A stretch of DNA of 64,000 nt, taken from contig OX419756.1 of the NCBI GenBank assembly GCA_948567375.1, forward strand, positions 54,290,552 to 54,354,551, in the 5' to 3' direction. The notes under the pieces are model-generated. The model searched no databases. It saw only the letters and a program-made list of their open reading frames with translations, and was not told the origin of the DNA. This document shows, piece after piece, positions 48,292 through 60,901 of the stretch; the first letter of the stretch is position 1; each line of letters opens with the position of its first letter. This stretch comes from Lunularia cruciata (Eukaryota > Streptophyta > Marchantiopsida > Lunulariales > Lunulariaceae). The position numbers were made by a program, and so were the translations under genes.

Positions 48292-48792
48292 TGCAATGTT
48301 CCAAGGATAAGAGAAACCCCAAGAGAAACACAAAAGAAACTCAAGACTTCATCTTTCAATATTTTAGACTCATAGGGCAGACACCTTGCTTTATTAGATA
48401 ACAAAGAGGAACTACTCGAATGGAGCTACACCTTTGGATCAAATACATGGATTGGTGACATGTCCATGAGCTCTAGCCTTAGATTAGTTGTATGGATTGG
48501 TGAAATGTCAATCCTTGTCCTATTTGGTTGGTCAAACAAGTTTGACCAAAGGAATCTTTGGAGAATCTTCTTATAGGAAGCTCAAAACAACATAGGTGAG
48601 GTATTTTTTGAAAGCTCTTGACAAGACAAACAAGAGAAGGAGAAAGAATGCATTTCTTTTCCAAAGGATCAAAATTTTCATTTGTTAAGGCATGATTCTT
48701 TTTTTAGGCCTTCAAAATTGACTATGAAGAGACAAGGTGATCCTTTGAAGCATTCCACTTCTAGATAATATGTCTAGCTAAGTGGTATTACA
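48292..48792 (-). repeat. Short diverged solo LTR of the element 1 family (501 bp), with target duplication
   Basis: The reverse complement starts TGTAATACCACTTAGCTAG and shares the R/U5-side words (AAGCTTGTTTGACCAA-like, TTTATTAGATAACAAAG on the plus strand) with other family LTRs. U3 is shortened. A perfect 5-bp duplication CCAAG flanks it (48287-48291 and 48793-48797). Confidence 0.82.
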
Positions 48793-48797
48793 CCAAG

Positions 48798-49689
48798 GTG
48801 CTTATTATGGTAATTTTGGTAAATATGTAAGGAGAGATGAAGTGGTGTCCATTCCTTAATGAGCTTATAGTGTGGAGTGAGTGAAGGGAATGAGGCTATG
48901 TAAGTACTAACTATACTTGTTAAGTAAAGAGTGAGCTTTTATGCTAGATAGTGCAATTATCATGATGTTGATCTTGAAGAAACCTTCAACTTGTGAAATA
49001 CACATAAACATATAACTTAAGAGTATGTGAGGAAGATCTTCTATTTTAATAGCAATAAAGCATTCACTTGGAGGCCATTTTGAAGGAACTTTGGTATAGA
49101 TAAGGAATGAGTTACTTGAGGAGATGATGTGATATTTGGAAGAATAAATGAGAGAATATTTTTTTGAGTTGTTATCCTTGATTGTGCTTGATACTAAATT
49201 CCTTTGTTCTATCATATGATATATTTATAAACTATCACTCAAGGTATTTCTTGGTGAGAGATAAGCCTAGAAAATTTTGTCTAAAAACTAATGTGAAGAC
49301 TTACCATAAAGACAACCTTCTTCTAAAAAAATCTCTTGCAAAATCAACACAAACAAATCTTGTGATATGTACTTTTCTTTCATACTTTGAATCACATAAA
49401 ATATTAGCATTTACAATTCCTTTAAGATATTATAGAATCCACTATATTATCTTAGTTCTTGTATATCAATCTTTTGACTCAATTTACAATTTTGCCTATG
49501 AATGTCAAATCTCCTACAAACTATAGGGAGCATATCACCTACATAAGAAATAATATAATGCTTCTATATTGATTAACCTTCAAATTTTTTAAAATAAGTA
49601 CAAAACAATCAAACTCACTCTTGGTGTAGCTTTGATTAATAATAAAAGTGTCAAGACACACCTTTTTTAATACCATTGTTTAGCGCATA
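48798..49689. other. AT-rich spacer without recognised genes
   Basis: This may be the rest of the adjacent copia element's RT region, but I could not recognise motifs below 49690 with confidence. Confidence 0.3.
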
Positions 49690-50975
49690 CAATGACACTA
49701 ACATACCCCATTCTTGTTCCTAAAGACCTAAAATCCTTTTACTTTGCTCATGTAGATCTACTACTTTGAAAAGTTGTAGTAATATATAGCTACTTTAATA
49801 TAGAGTCATAATGTGCAATATTAGCTGGCATAACTCAAAGAAGTGATTTTTACTACAAGAGTTCCATTGAATTTGATACCTCCGTTTGAGTACACACATT
49901 TGCTACAAGCTTGATCTTGTATTTGGTTCCACTAGCTTGAAGATACCCTTCCTTTGTCTTGCACACCCACTTGTAACCAATTGTACTCTTTCTTGTAGGT
50001 AATTTCACTAGATTTTAGATTTGGTTCTTATGAAGAAATTATAGCTTTTTTGCTATCATTGTTTCCCATTTCTATGACATTTTTCATCATGGATTCTTGA
50101 GAAATGTGTTACATTACCATTTTTTGTAATTAGTGCAATAGCGACAAAATTTTCAGTTGCAAAACGTTATTGGGTTCTATTTATTCTCACTGACTTGAAA
50201 AGTGGATTATTGTGAATCTTCGTCCTCATCTCTCTCAAATGTTGAAACATCTAAGATATCTCCCTTTTTACTAAAAGTTAGGAACATCACCTTCACTTCA
50301 AGCATATCAAGTGCAACCAAGCTATTCTTGCAGTGGTGTATATCTCTTGACATAAAGGTCTCATCAAACCTCACATCTCTACTTACCACAATTTGGATTT
50401 TACTAGGATCCCATGTTTTACATGTTTTCATAGGTTTTTTTTAAGCTACAAAGATACATTTCCTAGCCTTAAGATCCAACCTAGAGACCTTCTCCAACTA
50501 CACGTATCGTATGCTAGACATCTCAAATTCTAAGTACTAACTAATCTACAAGACTACCTCTTTAACTTCCTCACGTGTCTTACAATCAATAATTATAGAT
50601 GGAGAGAAATTTACTTGTAAACTTTTGTATTTACAACTTCTACTAGAAACTGCTCTTTAATCCTACATTACTCAACATACTTTGAGCTCTCTTTAGTAAA
50701 TTTCTATTCATCCACTCTAACCATTCATTGTGCTAATTAATACCAAGATTAGTGAAGTGATGAATTATTCATTCAACCTTGCAAAAGCTATCCAACTAGT
50801 CTAACTTGTATTCTAGTTCTTTATTAGACCTAAGATATATCAACTTCTCAATCCTATTTTTACAAGTTTGAAGATGGAGAGTACATTAAAATTTTGCTTC
50901 ATCATGTAGACCTGCACCTTCCTCAAATATTCATCTATAAATGAAATGAAGTACAATACTCTAGCTCTAGAAGCA
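49690..50975 (-). pseudogene. Ty1/copia integrase and RT fragment
   Basis: Reading the minus strand from about 50960 gives, in copia order: FIDEYLRKVQVYMMKQ (integrase core), KLIYLRSNKELEYKL (where copia members have RSDNGGEY), RMNRNLLKRAQSMLSNVGLK, SRLDLKARKCIFVA, KTWDPSKIQIVVSRDVRFDE, then the RT start LVKLPTRKSTIGYKWVCKTK with YKIKLVANV, and IYMSKVKGF near 49740. Integrase preceding RT is diagnostic of copia. The frame is destroyed, and the gag, protease and LTRs were not found. Confidence 0.78.
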
Positions 50976-51011
50976 TCAAGTATGAGTCTCTATACATTTA
51001 AATGTATGTAA

Positions 51012-51015
<4 letters not shown>

Positions 51016-51073
<58 letters not shown>
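51016..51073. repeat. (AT)n microsatellite, about 29 units
   Basis: Uninterrupted alternation of A and T. A shorter AT run lies at about 53296-53312. Confidence 0.95.
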
Positions 51074-51076
<3 letters not shown>

Positions 51077-51079
51077 CTT

Positions 51080-54000
51080 CAATGAACGGTAGTGTGAAAG
51101 CTCACTCTGTGATGTTATCTAAAGACAAAATACTTATAGAAATCTAACTTATAGGATTTGGATATATCAATTTGGTTATGTGCAGACTCATTTAATCTCA
51201 TAATCTGCCGACTGTGCAAAGGCACTAATGCAACTTAACCCTCCGATGCCAACTTGAATGTTTTAATGTACTAGCATGAACATTACTTGCCAACATAAAA
51301 TCGTGAATATCAACTATAAATAGATGGGACACGTTAGTTAGACCGCGGGTATCAAGGGCTGCTTTATCCCAACTTGGCTACCGTTAAGTCCATCTCTGGA
51401 GAAAAATGTTTTCAGCCCATGTCTTGCTAGTGCAAACTCTTTTGTTGTAATATTGGTCTATTTCTCATTGTTAAAATGTACATGTTTCATTTTAGGTAAT
51501 AGAACAACGATATTAAAGTTCAAGATGAATAGTAGAAAGTGATAAACAAGGAGGTGGAAATAAGTTCCCCTGATACATATCCATATCGTATACCTTCATT
51601 GGAGCTTCATCTCTCATAAACATGAGTAGTTGCATTAGTATTTGAGATATCACTATAACGTTTGGAATCATTAGATGCAACTCCCCAAATCTCTAATTCT
51701 ACATAAAGAAATCCTCCCCGTATCTAGAGCAAATATAGGCTATTACTATGTAAAAGGTCTTTAACCCATCAGAAACTCTTGTCCAGAGCATTTGTAAAGG
51801 AACAGAGAACATTCTCCAAAGCGATACATAAGTTCCTTTAGGTACTCAAACTTTGTAATACATATTACACAATAGGAATTATTATATCTCTCATAGCATT
51901 GCAATTTTCCCGATGCTTACCCCCAAGCTCCAGTTGCTGCCCGATCCTAAACTCGTACGAAGCAGATAAGAGTCCATCGAAAGTGGTCACATCACTTCTA
52001 TACTCTATATGTGAAAGTGGAAAGACAGTTCATAGTTCATTGTTGAAGCATGTATCCATTGCTCAACAGAGTGCATTGGTTGATACAATCCATAGGTGAT
52101 ATTTTTTCGGATGCTTCAGTTGTATATAGATCATCCGATTTGCATAGTTCGGATATCTTAGATGCGATCGTACAATTTTCTTATACAGACTCTATTGGGG
52201 CTTAGCCTATTGTTACCTTGGTCCCTCCCTTGTACGGCTGGATAGGGTCTTCCCATCCTTCGTTTTTCCTATGCGGTCCCCTTTTCCAGTTCATTGTTGT
52301 AGAGATACACGACCATCTGTATATGGTCTTGTTTAGTCCTTTTGCAGGAGCCTTGGTGGGCTACTATGTGCCAGGTATTCATGTATATGTTAATCTGGTG
52401 CATGAGCAGTGGATCAGTGACTGGGTTAAAGTTGGCCTCTATTGAAACACTGATGGGATTTTGGATGGTCTCATGTTCCGATTCATTTATTTCCGATATA
52501 AAAACCTCCTATCGTTTATTTCCTATCGACCGATACGGTATCAAAACCTATTTACATGTTGATTATTGTGTTGTACTTGTTCCAAGAGGTGTAATATTGG
52601 GGTCTATGTCCGTCAATGTTTTATTCTAATGTTTTCATGCGGTTCGATCTAACGTTCCAATACGAAAACCTCCTATTCATTTATTTTCTTATGTTCCAAT
52701 TAAAAATCCGATTCAAATATTGGTTTTTGTATGGTACTTTGTTCCGAGAAGTATAATATTAGGGTCTATGTCCATCAATGTTTTATTTTAATGCTTTCAT
52801 ATGGTTGGATCTAATAGACTCATTTAGGAGTAGTATTTATTTCCAGATAAGAGTGTTTTCTTATTCGCTCTGTTGTTTAACATTTAACATGAGTTATTTT
52901 TTCATTAATTATTTTATATAGTACTAGAAAGTCTTCGTATCTAGTTAATGTGATTTCATTTGGTCAATGTCGGATGACTAGGAAATTTTCCTCAGGAAAA
53001 TTTTTCTCTCTAGATGCGTATTATAATTAAAAGAATTCTTTAAATTAAACTATATACAATAAGCAAAATAGACCATTAGTGTGCTTATTCTATTAGCACA
53101 ATTTTGCCTTATATTGAAATCAAAATGGATCGGCGTACTATCATCAAGGATTTAACATCATGATTTAAAAGTAAAAGAGATCACTATGAAAACAAAGGGA
53201 ATGATTATTTATAAATAAACCCCAAGTTAAACTGCACTGCACATTTCATCAGTATTGTGGTGGTGTAAGAGTGACTAGATTCTAACCAGGAATATGAATA
53301 TATATATATATATGGATTGTCAACATTTAGATGTGTTAAACTTTATTTGCAAACATAAGTTAATGAAGTGTGATTTGTTGATTCTCCTCTTTATTTTCTT
53401 AGTAAAGAATTATTCTTTCGAGATCTTAGATCTCTCAAACAGGAAACTACTTCGACTGATTTCATATTTTATATAACGTCAACTGTTATACTTTTCAAAT
53501 TATTGGTAAATAATAAAGTCATACTCTAAACTTGTTTCATAATACTGAACCCAGGATAACCAATTTATGATTTATAATGTCCAATTAAGATGTTGATATA
53601 TCAAATCGTAAAGAAAACAGGTTAAATTATATAATGAAGTAGCTTGTAAAGGTCGTTTGGATCATACATACTTATCTCGTAAACGTGAGGCTTAGTAAAA
53701 ACAGATATAATATTAATTTCAAAACTTAAATACAAATAAGTAGGATATCTGTGTATGATCCGATAATTTAGACCTAAATAAATAAATAAAGAAAAACTCA
53801 CTCCGTTTTTCATTGACAGAGCAACATCAAAAATAATTAGCTATTTGATTTTATCTAGGAGTTATTCCTTCTTTCCAGAGAAAAACAACCCCAACGGATC
53901 CACTTGAGATTGTAATATGGTCAATTGAAAAAATACAATACTAAAATTTATATTAGATGAGTATGACAAATATAAAAAAGAATATTTATTGAGAAGACCG

Positions 54001-54640
54001 GAGATGGCACTTGCTCTCTCACTAAAGTATGAATCCTCAAATTGAAAAAAATAAAAAAGTGGTAACCTTTTTGCAGAAGATATTATATATGCATTCAGCG
54101 TATACATGGACCTGGATAAAACATGAAGACAAAAGCAAATTCTATTTGGGTCAGCAACTTGAGGATGTAATTTAATCCGCCATTACTTGAAGAGTTTAGA
54201 GGTCCCTCTCTGTATATGAGAATGTCAAATAGGTGAATCCAAGTATAACCCGAATTCTTAATACTTCTGTCTTGCACCATAAGTATGTAATATTGATATT
54301 ATTGAAAGAAAATCACATTTTGATTCATATAATGAAACGTCACCACGCTGTAGTGTACCTGAATTTGTTCTTAGTAAAAGAGTTTAGTGCGTTGTGCGTT
54401 CAATAGTGCTCTTCACTGCATATACGAAACAAGCTCTTGTCTACTGTGACCTTGGCCTTTGGAAATTGCTGGAGAGGCGATGAGCATGAGCTGAGTTGCT
54501 ACAGGACATTCATTCTCGAAATCCAGTTTTGTTCTTCCCGATCAACCTACTGTGTTGTACCACTGTAACTCGAGGTCTTCGCAGGTCTTTAAACCATGAC
54601 ATGAAGGAGACATTGACATTGTCGAGTCGAGATCAGGGCG
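51080..54640. other. Spacer left of the NAA40 gene
   Basis: AT-rich apart from 51900-52600. Short frames at 51899-52099 and 52218-52445 match nothing known. The last 300 bases before 54641 should hold the NAA40 promoter and 5' UTR; no clear core element was chosen. Confidence 0.35.
52579..52814. repeat. Direct repeat pair, period 161 bp
   Basis: TGTTCC(A/G)AGA(G/A)GT(G/A)TAATATT begins copies at 52579 and 52740. Each runs about 75 bp to GGATCTAA or CGATCTAA with roughly ten differences. Confidence 0.75.
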
Positions 54641-57600
54641 ATGGAGAAGAATAAGAACAAACTCAGCGGTAAAGACAAGAAGCAGAAGAAGAAAGAGGTA
54701 ACTCAATTTGATATCGAGCTCTTGTTTCTGTGCAGCAGAGGTTTGTGATGATCTGAATTTTCGTACACGTTAAAGAAATTAATTAGTGCGATGAGAGGTC
54801 ACAGATCGTTGGAATGGAGTCTTTCATGTAGTCGAAGTTAATCGGAACGGGGGTCCCGCAATGCGTTATGATAGTCAGGTGCTTAGCTACTTCGTGTTAG
54901 CTTGTCTCTGTAGTTTCTGGGGAGTTGGATCCCTTCCTCTCGTAACCAGAAATTCGAACGTAGAATTCCCTCTTTTGCTCAGAAAACAAGGATTGCAGGA
55001 ATGACACCTACTGCTAGAAACGACGTGCGCATTTGCGTTGATGGGGCAGCAGGGAACTCTCTTTAGCTGTAGTCTCTTAGCCGCAGCTTAGTGGTTTGTC
55101 CTTCCTGATCTTTAAAATCTTAGAGAACCCTCTAAGCTCAGTCGTCATGTGATTGAAGCACCCTGTAAAGTCCAAGTCATTGAAGTGACCATTAGCGTTA
55201 CAGCGTGAATCATCTAACCTGCAACGAAGCAAGCCACGCTTTTCGATCGTACAATTCGCGCTTTTGAACCAGGATATCTTCTAGTTTAAGATCGGAGTTC
55301 CATGACGATAAGTGACGGTTTCTTTTGTTTGTTTCAGGTGGCCGCAAAGAAGAAGGCCTTAGATGATCTGCTGAAAGTAGCTTACGCCAAGGAGAATATC
55401 CTTGAAGAGTTTCCTGCTTTCCTCAAATATGAACGTAATGGTGAGAGCATTTCAAGCTGTAAATCTGCCCATTGCCAATTCAAGCAAGGCAGGAAGTTTG
55501 TGAGAAGGGGATATGTTGTAGAGCTATAAAGCTGATGTCTGAACAACAGGAACCGTAGAGAAGTTTAAGAGAAGTTAACTCAGAAAACACCATTTGAGCC
55601 TGACCTTATTGGAAATTATACAGGTCTCAAATTGACAATCGAGTATGGAACTGGAGAGACATTGTCGCAGTCAATGAAAGATTACATCATGAAACTTTGC
55701 ACGGTAAGCATTTATAATCTGAATACACAGTACACGCCACCAATCCAATGTGGTCAAGATTGCTGTTACCTCACTCTTCCCTATAGCAGACTGGTATACT
55801 TACACAGTTCAGATAGAACTTCGTTAGACCCTAGTGTTGATAAAAAGCGTAAACTCTGTTTCTTTCTGTTTTCGTTAGACCCTATTGTTGATAAAAAGCG
55901 TAAACTCTGTTTCTTTCTGTTTTTCCTTTTAGTAGGTGAATATGGAGGGTCCGTTTGGTGACGAGTGGCCACAAGAGCAGAAGAATAAGCGTCGCGAAAT
56001 GATCTCTCCAGCAGCTCGGTACATCATTCTACGACAGACCACCGGTAGTGAAGTTGATGCGAAGGGTGAACCCCAGGCTTTGAAAAGCGAGAGCAGAGAG
56101 GAGCAGCTCCAGGGATTGTGGGTTGGAGAAGGAGATCCAGTTGTTGCATTTGTCCAGTTCCGTTTCATGATTGATCATGATGTGCCTGTCCTTTATGTGT
56201 ATGAGCTGCAGCTGGAGAGCTGTGTGCAAAGGAAGGGGCTTGGGAAGTTTCTCATGCAATTCTGCGAGCTTATTGGACGAAAGGTGGTTGGAGTATAAAC
56301 CTGAATATGCCTGGTCTGCTTTCATTAATAGCAGGATCCTGGGTTTTCTTTAGAGAGGAAAAGGGTCCAGTTTCCGGGGATGATAGTTGTGGATCAGTCA
56401 TTTCACTAGCAATAGTGTCTTCAGCTTCACTTTTGCGGTAAAGGAAGCTAGCAGTCATCTTTATTTGCACTGTCATTATGCGACTGGCAGAGATAGTTTC
56501 CCCATCCTCCATGTTTACGAATAAGCTTTCACTTCTCTAAAGATCGAGAGGCCTTGTAAGTCTGGCAGTATTGTATAGTAGAGAAATCTCAAGTTAAAAG
56601 TCTAGTATGCCGCAATCGAGTCCTTAATCCAGGTCCTCTTTTTCGGAGCCTCTTTCGTACGTCCCTGTCCATGCAGTTGTTCTTAAAGTTCTCCATAAAG
56701 CAAGAATCTTCCCTTCTTAAGCCATTTACTTTCTGCGAAAGTTCCTGTTGTTCTTTTGCCCCAGGGGGCAAATCTCAGGCAAAGACCCATGATTGCCAAG
56801 TTATATCAGCCGACTTCGAGTAGAACTTTGCTATGACACTAAAACTGTCTGCACTATGTACTGTACCATAGCAGTACCCTGTCTCACCGATGATCTAGTT
56901 CTTCCTGAAAATATTCTTTGATGCGTCAGGTGAAATAAATTTGTTCTGCAACTTATTTCTTTTTTGGAAATGTCCTATTTTGACAAAATGAAATTTGCTG
57001 CAGAATAAAATGAAAGGCGTAATGCTAACCGTGCAAAAGAAGAACGCCGGAGCGATGAATTTCTACCTAGCGAAACTGAGGTGATGCAATTTTACCCCAG
57101 ATCCATGTCACAAAAATGTTCTGAATAATATTGTGAATCAATCAGTCCGGTTGCATGGTAAGCAGTCTTCTATTTTCTCTTATAATTACCAAGACTTATA
57201 TGCAGCTCCACTGAAGCTCCATTTACTGATTTAACCTGAGGAAGAATTACAGGAAAGTTGAACTCCCTACACTATGATTGGACCAAGTGTTCCATGCCCC
57301 ACCGGAAAAATTCATTCGCCGATGCTCTCTTGCAGGTATGTTGTATCAGCAGTTTCTCCCTCCAAATGGGATCCACTGGTAAACAAACCGAACCTCCCTC
57401 TGCTACTCACTCTGCAGGAAAAATAAGGCGTGCTACTTCAAGACTGAAAGGCTTGAAGTCTTTATGTCTTCAAGCAGTTTTGAGAACCCAGGCTACTTAT
57501 AGACTGCAAGACTTTTATGTTTCAGAAGCCCGAGTTCTACATTACTCGGAATTGGTGTAATAATTTGTCACAAGTAGTGTACATTCCAATAAGTGCAAAA

Positions 57601-57841
57601 CTGTAATACCTTAGAAGGTGAAGTCTGGGGTTTTAGAAGGTGGGGGAGATTCTCGGGGGAATGATCCGAACGTTTATACGGAATAGATAAAAGAGCTTAA
57701 TGAGCTGGCAGTCATGATTGTGTGGACTGACTGTCTATGATTGTTCACTTGAAGGTTGGTGCGGACGCGAGCTACAATATTTTGTGTAAAACTTTCGATC
57801 CGGAAGCCAAAGCAGTTTTGGAGGTACCATCACATTCCTAG
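54641..57841 (+). CDS. NAA40: N-alpha-acetyltransferase 40 (NatD) homologue
   Basis: Acetyltransferase of the GNAT fold; NAA40 enzymes acetylate the N-terminus of histones H4 and H2A (family knowledge). Exons: 54641-54697, 55338-55440, 55624-55703, 55936-56283, 57004-57080, 57245-57335 (tentative), 57755-57841 with TAG, giving about 280 residues in consistent phase. A Lys-rich N-terminus (KKQKKK) is followed by FPAFLKYERNGLKLTIEYG (residues about 44-62), NMEGPFGDEW (82), KRREMISPAARYI, then VLYVYELQLES and the acetyl-CoA loop QRKGLGKF (178-185), VMLTVQKKNAGAMNFY (about 202-217) and SYNILCKTFDPEAKA. Residues about 114-140 are an insert not present in the animal enzyme as I know it. Exon 6 is the weak point: its peptide does not show the expected SPS motif, though its phase fits both neighbours. 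The last exon is read through a possible GTACCA donor to the stop. Confidence 0.87.
55820..55921 (+). repeat. Two tandem 51-bp units ending at the intron 3 acceptor of NAA40
   Basis: TTCGTTAGACCCTA(G/T)TGTTGATAAAAAGCGT and the following pyrimidine-rich tail (CTCTGTTTCTTTCTGTT) occur twice, at 55820 and 55871, with about one difference. The duplication doubles the polypyrimidine tract just upstream of the acceptor TTTTAGTAG before 55936. Confidence 0.9.
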
Positions 57842-59795
57842 CAGTCGGCTGAAGCTATCAATGCATTTATATTCATAGTTCTGTCGTCTCGAGATATTTC
57901 CCAATAGGCACTCAGATTGCATCCGGACTGATCAAAATAGTTCTGTCTCCACCAGGTAATTTCAAGGCCCTTAGATTACATCTGGAATGACTAGAAGATT
58001 TCTGTTCTTTTCAAGTTTTCTGCCTGTTTTGCTTTCAGCTCTTTTGACACGTGTTGAATGGGTCTCCAAATAGATAAAGTTTGAGATTTATCTTCGATTC
58101 AATTTCAGGACGGAGTATTCGATACTTAATGAGATGGTCGAGCACAGTTCATAAGAGCTAACTGAGGTTGCCCGTGAAGTCGAAAGTACTTTGGAGTGCA
58201 CATTTATATCAAATATCAGTGGGCATTGAAGACTTTGAGAATAGACACGAGGACGCATGCTGCTGTGAGCATTTGTATTAAGGAACCATGCCATCTGTAT
58301 GCCATGGTTCCTTGCTGTTCTCCAGCTGAACCTTTTCTAGTTCTTCTGTTTACCCAGCAAAGTAGGAGGTCCACCATCGAGGTCTACAGGATGTCCGGAC
58401 ATCATGACACGGGTTTCTCTGATAGTATGTTCTACATGCGGAACTAGCGGCATCAAACCATCTTGATCTTGATATATGTGTCACTAGAGACGGTGCCATG
58501 AAGGAAATGCTCAAAGTTTTTAACTTTAGTCGATGTACTTGGAATTTTCGAGGTTTGAACGTTCGTAGATGTACATGAAGAACAGAGGACTATGAATATA
58601 TGAATTCGACGGGATTATCTGGGCAGCGCTTGCAAGTAATGATATTTAGAGACTGGCTGAAGTCATATCATCCTTATTAGCCAGATGTATGGTTCGAAGG
58701 ACGATGATTCTCTCCCGTGCATGTCTGTAAAATGAATGAAGTATTGCTTCAAAGGACGAAAGTGTATGACTTGTCAACAGAACATGTTAAGTATTATGTA
58801 CAGATAATAGGATCGTAGCAAGGAGTCTTTGAAGGGTGATTGTCGTACTTTCACCAGGTACTCCGACGAGGAACAAATCGAGCAGGAAAGAAAATGAGGC
58901 CGATACTGCTGTTATCTTACAGTGTTGCCTTTCACGATTTTTCTTTGATCAGTATAGGACAAACCAAGACGCTCAAGCAAGCCAAATCAAGCACTCCGGT
59001 GAAAGGGGCAAGACTTTGTAAATCGATCAGGGCTCATTTCTCGTCATGAACCAGACAGCAAAATTGGTCTCTATCCACAGATTTCTCTGAAAATGGGCGA
59101 CATTCCCGTGAATTCCACGTCCAAATACAATAGTCTAGACGGTTCTTAGAACTCTTTATCGTGTACTTTATATTCATCTAATCATACATGGTTACCAGTG
59201 CGTACTTTGAATTTCGTGTAGAGATTGATAACGTTGGATCCTCCGTGATTTCCTCTCTTGAAGATAAGCCCAACCGCTAGAACCTGTCTTTTGTAAATTC
59301 CTTCGTCGATCCTTCATCTTACAATTTGTTCTTGTACGAGCGTTGACGAAAGTGTCTCTTGAACTTCATGCAGTTCCAGCTTAATAAATTTTTTAATGGT
59401 TTATCTCCCGTTGGATAAGCACAACTGCATTTCCGGTTTATAATATCTGATCTACAACGTTTGTTCATAGCCCATTTCTCGAGAAATTGAGATTGACAGC
59501 AATCTGGTCGACGATGATTGTTATTTAATTTTTGATACTTATAAAATTGTTCTTCTTTATAACTGTACTTGGTTGCCTGTAGTGCATGTAGTTCACATTC
59601 TATCATCAAAGGGGGAAGGCCATCACATAGGGCACAAGAAGGATGGGAAGAGGCCATCAAGCCTTACAATAGAGAGACAGAAGAGGTAGAATGGGGCTAG
59701 GCCCCAATAGTATAGATATGAGAAATCTGCCCTACCACACCTAAAATATACAAGCTATGCAAGTAGTAAGGTCTATAAACTACTGGAGCAACCGA
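57842..59795. other. 3' flank of NAA40, no recognised genes
   Basis: It should contain the NAA40 3' UTR. An imperfect duplication of about 40 bp (CAGATTGCATCCGGACTGA-like at 57914 and TTAGATTACATCTGGAATGA at 57972) is visible. Short frames (58836-59021, 59319-59660 minus) match nothing known with confidence. Confidence 0.35.
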
Positions 59796-60490
59796 AGAAG
59801 TATCACCTAGAGTGATTGCTATGGATTGCACTAGCCAATGCTTTCTATAGAGCAATGGACACACGCTGTCTAAAGTATGCTACAAAGAATGAAAGTGAGA
59901 GTAGTAACCCCGAAGTCTAATATGATAAGCTCTCATGCACTCCTTGACAAATGTGTCAAATGCCATGTCCATCGCTCCATATAACTCCAAGGCTAGAGGA
60001 ACAAAGAGATAACCTCGCTGCATAACCCTATACTTTTAGACCTTGTGTGTTGTTGCTCCATTCACTGCACATCCCAGAGGATGAGTAATCACTCCCTCCA
60101 AAATTGCATCACGCTTAGGGTCTGTAATCACAACATCCCCCAATGTTACCTGATCATCTTGGATCAAGTATAAGTCTGCTCTGGCACATGTCATTTGCAA
60201 ATAATATGAACGCTCCTTCCAAGCAAGGTACATACTCTCTCATACCCATAGCAAACACTATATCCTTGATGGCATCATAGGTAGCTATCCTCTATCCTCC
60301 ATAAGGACACCATGTCATATGGACCGATGTTGCATCTAGTGTAGAAACACACTCACAACTGAGTAACGAAGATGTAAACAAGTGGACCAAACCTAGGTGC
60401 AACCTCATTGCTATAGAGAAAGTAATGGGTGAAAGTTGGAATGCCCTAATGCATGGTAGAGCTAGGATCATGCACCCTTGCCAAAGCAAG
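59796..60490 (-). pseudogene. C-terminal tail fragment of a non-LTR-type retroelement reverse transcriptase
   Basis: The minus strand reads across frames: a Cys-poor remnant TLDATSVHMTWCPYGG with RIATYDAIKDIVFAMG, then GDVVITDPKRDAILEGVI (about 60130), GYLFVPLALELYGAMD (about 60000), FDTFVKECMRAYHIRL and YFRQRVSIAL (about 59870). This order matches the region downstream of the RT domain in a class of retroelement-derived proteins common in bryophyte, lycophyte and algal genomes. The RT domain itself is not recognised, and stops and shifts abound. Element 4 begins about 400 bp to the right. Confidence 0.5.
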
Positions 60491-60901
60491 AGCAAAGATG
60501 TGCTTTAGTGGCTCGAGGAATGGACGACTAAACTAAGAGAGAATGTAGCATATGTTGACAATGTCTCTCCATCAAGGAAGATTGTAAACCTTAGGTCCAA
60601 TTTGACAGTAGTGAAGCAAAGGATGGAAAGTCCTCTTGTGCCCTTGGAGATAGACCATCTCTCGTCTGTCGCAATAACACCTAGAGAGAAAAGGATCCCT
60701 CCTCCACCTTGATCACATAAGTCTCCAAAACTAGCCTAACAACAACCACAAAATGGGAGGAAAGTAAAGGCGTTGAAAGATCACAATTACCCAAAAACTC
60801 TCTAGATGTCATCTCTTCCATAGATAATCCTCTATCATTAAAGTGGTCAATAAGAAGCCATATTGCACTCTTGGATCATATTGATAAGATCGATGATTTT
60901 T

